Assembly: GCF_934561205.1 (NCBI RefSeq)
Contig: NZ_CAKTFU010000008.1
Coordinates: 1 to 64,000 of the forward strand
Reading direction: 5' to 3'
Source of the DNA: an uncultured Gemmiger sp.
GTDB lineage: Bacteria; Bacillota; Clostridia; Oscillospirales; Ruminococcaceae
Length of the DNA: 64,000 bases
Each line of letters opens with the position of its first letter. Positions within the stretch are counted from its first letter, which is position 1. The notes below the pieces were generated by a model. It saw only the letters and a list, made by a program, of their open reading frames with translations. It ran no database searches and was not told the origin of the DNA. Positions 56,029 through 64,000 of this stretch are shown here, piece after piece. The position numbers were made by a program, and so were the translations under genes.

Positions 56029-58281
56029 TTACATCGTCTTGTGGCAGGTACGGGAGATAACGTCCATCTGCTGTTCCTTGGTCAGGTCGATGAACTTGAC
56101 CGCGTAGCCGGAAACACGGATGGTGAAGTTGGCGTACTCCTCTTTTTCGGGATGCTCCATCGCGTCCAGCAGCTTTTCCACGCCAAAGACGTTGACGTTC
56201 AGGTGGTGGGCGCCCTGGTCAAAGTAGCCGTCCAGCACCTGCACCAGGTTGTTGACGCGCTCGCCCTCGCTGTGACCCAGCGCATCGGGGTTGATGGTCT
56301 GGGTGTTGGAGATGCCGTCCAGCGCCCAGTGGTAGGGCAGCTTGGCAACGGAGTTCAGCGATGCCAGCAGACCGTGAGTTTCGGCACCGTAGGAGGGGTT
56401 TCCGCCGGGGGCAAACGGAGTGTATGCCTTGCGGCCGTCGGGCATGGCGCCGGTCGCCTTGCCGTACACGACGTTGGAGGTGATGGTCAGGATGGAGGTC
56501 GTCGGCTCGGAGTTGCGGTAGGTGTGGCGGCGCTTGATCTTCTCCAGGAAGCTGCGCAGCAGTTCGACGGCGATGTCGTCGGCGCGGTCATCATCGTTGC
56601 CGTACTTGGGGAAATCGCCCTCGATCTCGTAGTCGGTGACCAGACCCTGCTCGTTGCGGATGCACTTGACCTTGGCGTACTTGATGGCGCTCAGGGAGTC
56701 GACCACATGGCTGAAGCCCGCAATACCGGTGGCAAAGGTGCGGCGCACGTCGGTGTCGATCAGCGCCATCTCGGCAGCCTCGTAGTAGTACTTGTCGTGC
56801 ATATACTGGATCAGGTTCAGGATGTTGACATACAGCCCTGCCAGCCAGTCCATCATGACATCGTACTTGGCCATGACCTCGTTGTAGTCAAGGTACTCGG
56901 CGGTGATGGGGGCATAGGCGGGGCCGACCTGCTCGCCCAGCTTTTCGTCCACGCCGCCGTTGATGGCGTACAGCAGGCACTTGGCGAGGTTGGCGCGGGC
57001 GCCAAAGAACTGCATCTCCTTGCCGGTCTGGGTGGCAGACACGCAGCAGCAGATGGAGTAGTCATCGCCCCAGACGGGCTTCATAACGTCGTCGTTCTCA
57101 TACTGCACCGAGGAGGTGTCGATGGAGATCTTGGACGCATAATCCTTGAAGGTCTTGGGCAGCGCGCTGGAGTACAGCACGGTCATATTCGGCTCGGGTG
57201 CGGGACCCATATTTTCCAGCGTGTGCAGGAAACGGAAGTCGGTCTTGGTGACCATGGAGCGACCGTCCATGCCGATGCCGCCGACTTCGAGGGTCGCCCA
57301 GACGGGGTCGCCGCTGAACAGCTGGTTGTAGCTGGGGATACGGGCGAACTTGACCATGCGGAATTTCATGACCAGATGGTCGATCAGCTCCTGTGCCTCG
57401 GACTCGGTCAGGGTGCCGTTGTCAAGGTCGCGCTGGATGTAGATATCCAGGAAGGTGGAAACGCGGCCCACGCTCATGGCGGCGCCGTTCTGGGTCTTGA
57501 TGGCAGCCAGATAGCCGAAGTACAGCCACTGCACCGCCTCGCGGGCGTTGGCGGCGGGCTGGGAAATGTCGCAGCCGTAGGCGGCAGCCATCTCCTTCAT
57601 GCCCTTCAGGGCAGAGATCTGCATGGCGATCTCCTCGCGCTGGCGCACGACCTCCTCGGTCATGGTGCCGTCGCCGCAGTTGGCGAAATCGTTCTGCTTT
57701 TCGCGGATGAGGAAATCAATGCCGTACAGGGCAACGCGGCGGTAGTCGCCGACGATACGGCCGCGGCCGTAGGTGTCGGGCAGGCCGGTCACGATGTGGC
57801 TGTGGCGGGCTTTTTTCATTTCGGGGGTGTAGGCATCAAACACGGCCTGGTTGTGGGTACGGCAGTATTTGGTAAAAATTTCGTGCAGCTTTTCGTTGGG
57901 CTGGTAGCCGTAGGTCGTGCAGGCCTGCTCTGCCATTTTGATGCCGCCGTAGGGCATAAAGGCACGCTTGAGGGGCTTGTCGGTCTGCAGGCCGACAACC
58001 TTTTCCAGGTCTTTCAGCTCGGGGTCGATGTAGCCGGGGCCGTAGGCCGTCAGGCCGGAAACGACCTCGGTCTCCATGTCCAGCACGCCGCCCTTGGCGC
58101 GCTCGTCCTTTTGCAGCTTCTGCAGAGCGCCCCACAGCTTATCGGTAGCCTCGGTAGGGCCGGCGAGGAAGCTCTCGTCCCCGTTGTAGGGGCGGTAGTT
58201 TTTCTGAATGAAGTCGCGGGTATTGACTTCTTCTTTCCAGATGCGGCCTTCAAAGCCTTGCCACTGTTTGAAATCTGTCAT
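56029..58281 (-). CDS. pflB: Formate C-acetyltransferase (pyruvate formate-lyase)
   Basis: The 750-aa protein has the active-site cysteines in [10 protein letters not shown] (near residue 407) and the C-terminal glycyl-radical motif RVSGYAVKF (near 727). It splits pyruvate into acetyl-CoA and formate in anaerobic fermentation, feeding acetate kinase. Start after AGAGGTG. Normal length. Confidence 0.98.
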   Translation of the reverse strand: MTDFKQWQGFEGRIWKEEVNTRDFIQKNYRPYNGDESFLAGPTEATDKLWGALQKLQKDERAKGGVLDMETEVVSGLTAYGPGYIDPELKDLEKVVGLQTDKPLKRAFMPYGGIKMAEQACTTYGYQPNEKLHEIFTKYCRTHNQAVFDAYTPEMKKARHSHIVTGLPDTYGRGRIVGDYRRVALYGIDFLIREKQNDFANCGDGTMTEEVVRQREEIAMQISALKGMKEMAAAYGCDISQPAANAREAVQWLYFGYLAAIKTQNGAAMSVGRVSTFLDIYIQRDLDNGTLTESEAQELIDHLVMKFRMVKFARIPSYNQLFSGDPVWATLEVGGIGMDGRSMVTKTDFRFLHTLENMGPAPEPNMTVLYSSALPKTFKDYASKISIDTSSVQYENDDVMKPVWGDDYSICCCVSATQTGKEMQFFGARANLAKCLLYAINGGVDEKLGEQVGPAYAPITAEYLDYNEVMAKYDVMMDWLAGLYVNILNLIQYMHDKYYYEAAEMALIDTDVRRTFATGIAGFSHVVDSLSAIKYAKVKCIRNEQGLVTDYEIEGDFPKYGNDDDRADDIAVELLRSFLEKIKRRHTYRNSEPTTSILTITSNVVYGKATGAMPDGRKAYTPFAPGGNPSYGAETHGLLASLNSVAKLPYHWALDGISNTQTINPDALGHSEGERVNNLVQVLDGYFDQGAHHLNVNVFGVEKLLDAMEHPEKEEYANFTIRVSGYAVKFIDLTKEQQMDVISRTCHKTM

Positions 58282-58489
58282 TTTGCACCTCTCTGTGTTT
58301 GTTGAAACGGAAATGTCCGTTCTTCCGCAGGTTATTATACCCTAACCCGTGAAGAAAAGCAATAGGTTCTTGTTGCAGCCAAAGGGAATCTTGTCTTGGC
58401 CATTCATACTATACCATTTTTGTAGGGATTTGTCTGTTGTCACGGCAACATTCGGGTTCTTTTTTTGCGCGTGGTCAGAGTTGAAATAC

Positions 58490-58835
58490 GGTGTGCCGTG
58501 CCAAAGCCTTCCCCCTTTGGGGGAAGCCATACAGGCGGTTTACCCGTTATGTTGTTACAACCGCAAGGTCGCGGGCGGGGCGTGCCCCGCCCCTACCGCA
58601 CAATGATTTTTTATTGCAGTTATCCCTTTGGTTGTAGGGGCGAGCATTGCTCGCCCGCGGGGTGACCCCGTTAGGTTGCGTTGCCGGGATGGCTGCTGCA
58701 GGCGGCATATATGCCGCCCCTACGGAGTACCCGTTAAATTGTTATCACCGTAAAACCGCGGGCGGTATATTTTTATTAAACGTGCCCGCGCCGCGGGCAC
58801 ACCTTATTTATTATCTATTATTTATTATTTCTTAT
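58490..58835. repeat. Repeat cluster between pflB and eno
   Basis: No gene is supported. It holds a CCTTCCCCCTTTGGGGGAAG palindrome (about 58508-58527), also seen degenerate near 62113. A GGCGGGGCGTGCCCCGCC hairpin lies at 58571-58598 and a 90-bp GTAGGGGCG...CGCCCCTAC element at 58634-58723, followed by a GTGCCCGCG/CGCGGGCAC palindrome next to a TTATTTATTATC-like AT-rich run (about 58780-58842). Confidence 0.75.
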
Positions 58836-60155
<1,320 letters not shown>

Positions 60156-60210
60156 TTAATTTATAAGAGTGGAGAGTTTAGATTTGGTGTGCGCGCCGCG
60201 CACATTTATT

Positions 60211-60236
60211 AAAAAACCCGCACCTTGCGGTGCGGG
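60211..60236 (-). terminator. Terminator of glnS
   Basis: On the minus strand CCCGCACC pairs with GGTGCGGG around GCAA and is followed by six T residues, 12 bp after the glnS stop. Confidence 0.9.
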
Positions 60237-60248
60237 CGGAAAATCGTA

Positions 60249-61910
60249 TTACAGCTTGAAGCTGTCTTTCAGGGTCACGATGCGGTTGTAGGTGCCGGGG
60301 TGCTTGCTGTCGGGCGTAAAGTAGCCGTTGCGCACAAACTGGAAACGCTCGCCGGGCTGGGCGTCACGCAAACTTTCCTCCAGCTTGGCACCGTGCAGCA
60401 CGGTGACGCTTTCGGGGTTGAGGTAATCCTTGTAGTCGGCGCCGTCGGGGATGCTGTTCATATTGGCTTCGGTGAACAGCTTGTCGTACAGGTTGATCTC
60501 TGCCTCAACGCAGTGGGCGCAGCTGACCCAATGGATGGTACCGCGCACCTTGCGCCCGTCGGCGGGGTTGCCGTTGCGGGTTTCGAGGTCGGCGTCGGCG
60601 TGTACGGCCACGACCTTGCCGTTTTCGTCCTTGTCCACGCCGGTGCAGCGCACAAGGTACGCACCCATCAGGCGAACCTCGCTGCCCAGGGTCAGGCGCT
60701 TGAACTTCGGCGGCGGCACCTCAAAGAAGTCGCTGTTTTCGATCCACAATTCGCGGGTAAAGGCGACCTTGCGGGTGGTGGTGTCGTTGGCGTCGCGGTT
60801 GGGGTTGTTGGGCAGGTCAAAATACTCGCAGGCATCGGCGGGATAGTTGTCGATAATCAGCTTGACCGGCTCCAGCACCGCCACACGGCGCTGGGCGTTC
60901 AGCTCCAGCTCACTGCGCAAAACGGCCTCCAGCTGGCGCATATCCACGAGGTTGTCGGACTTGGAAATGCCCGCCTCTTTTACAAAGGTAAAGATGCTGC
61001 TGGGGGTATAGCCGCGGCGGCGCAGACCGCACAGGGTGGGCATACGGGGGTCGTCCCAGCCGTCAACGATGTTGGTTTCGACCAGCTCGCGCAGGTAGCG
61101 CTTGCTCATCACGGTGTTGGTCACGTTCAGGCGGGCAAACTCGCGCTGTTTGGGGAACTCGCCGCCGAACAGGTTGGTGATGACCCAGTCGTACAGGGGG
61201 CGGTGGTTCTCAAATTCCAGACTGCACAGGCTGTGGGTGATGCCCTCGATGGCGTCCTGAATGGGATGCGCAAAGTCGTACAGCGGGTACAGGCACCACT
61301 TGTCGCCCTGACGGTGATGGCTGACGTGCTTGATGCGGTAGATGGCGGGGTCGCGCATCTGCATATTGGGGCTGGCGAGGTCGATCTTGGCGCGCAGGGT
61401 CTTTTCGCCGTCAGCGAATTCACCGGCACGCATACGGCGGAACAGGTCAAGGTTTTCTTCCGGCGTGCGGTCGCGGTACGGGCTGGGACGGCTGGGCTTG
61501 CCGGCGTCACTGCCGCGGTATTCCTGCATCTGCTCGCGGGTCAGGTCGTCCACATACGCCTTGCCCTCGCGGATGAGCTGCTCGGCACATTCGTAGCAGC
61601 GCTCAAAATAATCACTGCCGTAGAAGATGCCGCCGTTGGGGTCTGCCCCCAGCCAGTGCAGGTCCTGCAGGATGCTCTGGACGTACTCGTCGCCCTCGCG
61701 GGCGGGGTTGGTGTCGTCAAAGCGCAGGTTGAATTTGCCGCCATAGTGCTTGGCGATGGTATAGTTGATGAAGATTGCCTTGGCGGAGCCGATGTGCAGG
61801 TAGCCGTTCGGCTCCGGCGGGAAACGGGTATGTACGGTTTCGACCTTGCCCTCGGCGAGGTCGGCGTCGATGATATCCGTCAAAAAGTTCGAGAATTTTT
61901 CTTCTGCCAT
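60249..61910 (-). CDS. glnS: Glutaminyl-tRNA synthetase
   Basis: The start at 61910 (MAEEKFSNFLTDIID) follows GGGGTG. The 553-aa class I enzyme has the HIGH motif in PPEPNGYLHIGSAKAI (near residue 32) and the KMSKS-equivalent VMSKRYL (near 265). The two beta-barrel anticodon-binding domains make up the C terminus. Direct GlnRS is less common in Firmicutes, where most use GatCAB, but is seen in gut Clostridia. A tRNA-Gln is in this window (23187). Confidence 0.96.
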   Translation of the reverse strand: MAEEKFSNFLTDIIDADLAEGKVETVHTRFPPEPNGYLHIGSAKAIFINYTIAKHYGGKFNLRFDDTNPAREGDEYVQSILQDLHWLGADPNGGIFYGSDYFERCYECAEQLIREGKAYVDDLTREQMQEYRGSDAGKPSRPSPYRDRTPEENLDLFRRMRAGEFADGEKTLRAKIDLASPNMQMRDPAIYRIKHVSHHRQGDKWCLYPLYDFAHPIQDAIEGITHSLCSLEFENHRPLYDWVITNLFGGEFPKQREFARLNVTNTVMSKRYLRELVETNIVDGWDDPRMPTLCGLRRRGYTPSSIFTFVKEAGISKSDNLVDMRQLEAVLRSELELNAQRRVAVLEPVKLIIDNYPADACEYFDLPNNPNRDANDTTTRKVAFTRELWIENSDFFEVPPPKFKRLTLGSEVRLMGAYLVRCTGVDKDENGKVVAVHADADLETRNGNPADGRKVRGTIHWVSCAHCVEAEINLYDKLFTEANMNSIPDGADYKDYLNPESVTVLHGAKLEESLRDAQPGERFQFVRNGYFTPDSKHPGTYNRIVTLKDSFKL

Positions 61911-62002
61911 AGTGTTACACCCCAAAAAGTCGGGCAGTACCGCAGGTTTTGACCCGCCGTTGCGGCGGACAGGGCGCGGCGCTGCCGTTGCATTATTCTT
62001 TT

Positions 62003-62031
62003 ATGATACACTAATTGCGGCGTTCTTGCAA
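62003..62031 (-). promoter_or_regulatory. Promoter of glnS
   Basis: On the minus strand TTGCAA (62026-62031) and TATCAT (62003-62008) are 17 bp apart. Confidence 0.65.
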
Positions 62032-62039
62032 GAGGGACG

Positions 62040-62375
62040 GCAGGAAAAGTTGAAACGCTTGAAGCGCAAAGTTAAGAGTGGAGAGTTTTGCGTGGAGATA
62101 GGGTGTGACGCAGCATCAAAGCCTTCTCCCTTGGGGAGAAAGTCAGCCTGTAGAAAAAGCCCGTTTCCGGGACATTTGTAGGGATGGGTCTTGACCCATC
62201 CGCACATCTGGCCGCGCGCAGCGCATAAAATCGCGCCGAATGGCGCGTGGTTTCTTCGCTGTGTCGTGCTTTTGGCAAGGCAGCACGACACATCGTTAAA
62301 ACCGTGCCTCGGAAGTAGCGGCAGTTTTCTCTGGTTCTCTCTTTTGCTGCCAAAAGAGAGAACAGCAAGTCACCC
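62040..62375. repeat. Repeats between glnS and degV
   Basis: No gene is supported. It has a degenerate CCTTCTCCCTTGGGGAGAA palindrome (about 62112-62132), a GGATGGGTCTTGACCCATCC hairpin (about 62182-62201) and a post-stop unit (62302-62364) with CCTCGGAAGTAGCGGC and the palindrome GTTCTCTCTTTTG/CAAAAGAGAGAAC, ending 12 bp from the degV stop. Confidence 0.7.
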
Positions 62376-63221
62376 TTACTCCTCCGCCAGCACAAACGCC
62401 AGCCCCACCACACGCGGCCCGACATGGGTACCGATGGTTGCCCCCAACTGCCCCACACGCCCGCCGGTCAGATGCAGGTTGTTGTGCATGTAGTGGTGCA
62501 CGGGGGCGACCAGCTGGCGGTCGTCACTGTACAAAAGGGTATAACCGTAGTTGGGGTCAACGCCGCCCATCTTTTCCAGCAGCTTGAACATCGCCACCAG
62601 CGCGCCCGGACGACCGCGGCCCTTGTCCTCCATGTGGATTTTGCTGTCATACAGCGAAAGCACGGGCTTGATGCCCAACGCACCGCCCACCAGCGCCACA
62701 GCAGCGGGAACGCGCCCGCCCTTTTGCAGGTGCTTCAGGCTGTCCACCACGGCGATGATACGCACCCGCTTTTTGAACACGTCCAGCTGCGCGGCAATTT
62801 CGGCAGCCGTGCAGCCCTGCTCACGCAGGCGCAGCGCCTCGCGCACCAGAATGCTTTCGCCCTGGGCGGCGGTCTCGGAATCCACAACGGTCACGGGGCA
62901 GTCGGCCTCGGCGGCGGCAAGGTTCGCGCACTGGAACGTACCGCTGAGTGTCTGCGCAATGGTAATGACCAGCACCTCGTCCCCTGCCTCGGCGGCATCG
63001 GCATAAGCCTGCATAAAGGCAGCGGGGCTGGGCTGGCTGGTGCGCGGCAGCTTGGCATCGGACGCCAAGCGCGCGTAAAATTCGTCTTTGGTCATTGTGC
63101 CGTCGTCCTCGCAGGTGGAGCCGTCGGCAAAGGTAACGGACATAGGCACCACCGCCACGCCGGGCTGGCAAAGCTCGCGTTCGGTAAGATCGGCAGCGGA
63201 ATCGGTAACAATACGGATCAT
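62376..63221 (-). CDS. DegV-family fatty-acid-binding protein
   Basis: The 281-aa protein starts MIRIVTDSAADLTEREL, with the DegV/FakB features TSQPSPAAFMQAY (near residue 65), ITIAQTLSGTFQCANLAA (near 92) and a C-terminal GTHVGPRVVGLAF. Such proteins carry a fatty acid for phosphorylation by FakA. The ribosome site is AAAGGAG. Confidence 0.94.
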   Translation of the reverse strand: MIRIVTDSAADLTERELCQPGVAVVPMSVTFADGSTCEDDGTMTKDEFYARLASDAKLPRTSQPSPAAFMQAYADAAEAGDEVLVITIAQTLSGTFQCANLAAAEADCPVTVVDSETAAQGESILVREALRLREQGCTAAEIAAQLDVFKKRVRIIAVVDSLKHLQKGGRVPAAVALVGGALGIKPVLSLYDSKIHMEDKGRGRPGALVAMFKLLEKMGGVDPNYGYTLLYSDDRQLVAPVHHYMHNNLHLTGGRVGQLGATIGTHVGPRVVGLAFVLAEE

Positions 63222-63362
63222 AGAAACTCCTTTATATTTGTTGACTGTTCAACAACTTGCGTAGACAGTATACCACACCCCCGCCGGATTGTAAAGAGGG
63301 CAGTTACCCGCCGCCCCCGCTGCCATTTCCAAAAAGAATTTTCGGAATTTTCGAAAAAACGC

Positions 63363-63391
63363 TTGACAGCCCCGCATATCCGTGGTATTAT
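63363..63391 (+). promoter_or_regulatory. Promoter of tRNA-fMet
   Basis: TTGACA (63363-63368) and TATTAT (63386-63391) are 17 bp apart, 49 bp before the tRNA. Confidence 0.85.
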
Positions 63392-63439
63392 ATCTAAGCA
63401 GTTTGAGGCATGCAAGCCCACAAACCGCAAAACAAATAT

Positions 63440-63515
<76 letters not shown>

Positions 63516-63520
63516 ACAAG

Positions 63521-63557
63521 GAACGGTAAGACGTCAAGTTTTATCGTTCTTTTTCTT
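63521..63557 (+). terminator. Terminator after initiator tRNA
   Basis: GAACGGTAA pairs with TTATCGTTC (one G-A mismatch region) and a T-run follows. Confidence 0.65.
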
Positions 63558-63861
63558 TTGCAGACCGCAAAAAAAGAAAAGTGGTAACAAAGTGGTAACT
63601 CATTTGTTACCATCTCCGAAAATCACGCTGCTCAGGGTGTCCCCTGCCCTGATTTTGGCAGCGCCGATGCCGTGCCGCAGCCGGCAGACTCTATAAAGAA
63701 GGCCACCTATCGCCTGAAAAATATGACGCTGCCGGATTACATTACAGAATGTTATAAAACCAAAAAAGAAAGCCAATAAAACAATAAGCACCACCAAGTT
63801 GAACTTAGTGGTGCTTATTTGCTTTATGCAGTTCAGACCGTTCCGGCCATCCCCGGCGCTT
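63558..63861. other. Intergenic stretch with a terminator hairpin
   Basis: Short open frames on both strands here lack ribosome sites and recognisable products; I support no gene. AATAAGCACCAC with GTGGTGCTTATT (63783-63819) forms a bidirectional terminator-like hairpin, probably serving deoC on the minus strand. Confidence 0.55.
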
Positions 63862-64000
63862 TTATAGCCTGTGTTTCAGTTCTTCTACAATGCTGACGCT
63901 GGCCGTGGAGCCGATGCGGGATACGCCCAGCTCGATCATGCGCAAAGCGGTATCCAGGGTGCGGATGCCGCCGGCCGCCTTGATCTTTACCTCATCGCCG
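63862..64000 (-). CDS. deoC: Deoxyribose-phosphate aldolase, C-terminal fragment at window edge
   Basis: The last 45 codons, cut by the window edge, read [19 protein letters not shown], then [20 protein letters not shown], ending KHRL. The AAGGIRT and RIGST motifs are the phosphate-binding end of DeoC, which cleaves deoxyribose 5-phosphate. The rest is outside. Confidence 0.9.
   Translation of the reverse strand, partial: GDEVKIKAAGGIRTLDTALRMIELGVSRIGSTASVSIVEELKHRL

Noticed and set aside
55975..58305. 776-codon plus-strand frame opposite pflB (also 39998-42559 opposite carB and 24786-27227 over several genes)
   Set aside because: These are antisense shadows of long GC-rich genes; the opposite strands have full family motifs and ribosome sites.
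63600..63797. 65-codon minus-strand frame and a plus-strand frame ending DYITECYKTKKESQ
   Set aside because: No ribosome site or recognisable family on either strand; left as an unassigned intergenic stretch.

Overview
The window looks like chromosome from a GC-rich, anaerobic gut Clostridia (Oscillospiraceae/Ruminococcaceae, Faecalibacterium-Subdoligranulum-Gemmiger type). This is an inference from fermentative genes (pflB/pflA, ackA, mgsA), a Firmicutes-style pyr operon with pyrK, TrmK/TmcAL/RqcH proteins, strong Shine-Dalgarno sites and short dispersed palindromic repeats in the intergenic gaps. Most of the sequence is GC-rich host DNA, with two clearly AT-richer insertions.

Layout. (1) 1-2014: tRNA-Asn, a Cys-containing Rrf2 regulator, and divergently a consensus promoter, a Met/Cys-rich leader peptide, an intrinsic terminator and the lipoprotein gene metQ. 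(2) 2015-11244: an integrated filamentous phage (inovirus) of about 9.2 kb bounded by an exact 16-bp direct repeat. It separates metQ from metNI. It carries an IS30-type transposase, a Zot/pI ATPase, several small secreted or membrane virion-like proteins, an 819-aa adsorption protein with a discoidin-like domain, a coat protein, a rolling-circle Rep, an ssDNA-binding candidate, a tRNA-like structure and two oppositely oriented membrane-protein genes under their own promoter. (3) 11255-17812: metN, metI, a phosphatase, an FAD oxidoreductase, tmcAL and ackA. (4) about 17990-23063: an AT-rich island with a two-gene Lamassu/ABC-3C-like defence candidate (SMC-like ATPase plus Cap4/DUF4297-like nuclease), an Rpn-type nuclease and an IS3-family transposase, next to tRNA-Pro and tRNA-Gln. 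(5) 23393-28356: GNAT, SDR, MaoC, acyl carrier protein, XpaC-like and SGNH genes. (6) 28992-39499: SDR, TPM, LemA, TelA, an AT-rich GIY-YIG insertion, XpaC, a uracil-DNA-glycosylase-like enzyme, a HAD phosphatase, an mreC-PBP2-minD cell-wall cluster and mgsA. (7) 39654-49452: HU, then the pyrC-F-K-D-E-carA-carB operon preceded by a pyrBI-style leader peptide and attenuator. (8) 49533-55205: cysE, rqcH, nif3, trmK, a DUF1858 protein, a zinc-ribbon protein and a sigma factor. (9) 55224-64000: pflA, pflB, eno, glnS, degV, initiator tRNA-Met and the end of deoC.

How it fits together. Two sulfur genes (metQNI and cysE) and the UMP operon carry visible cis-regulation. The inovirus genes form one minus-strand operon with overlapping or closely spaced genes; the two plus-strand genes probably act in the lysogen. 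Intergenic gaps hold at least three dispersed repeat families. One is a hairpin with compensatory changes that sits 12-17 bp after the stop codons of three unrelated genes.
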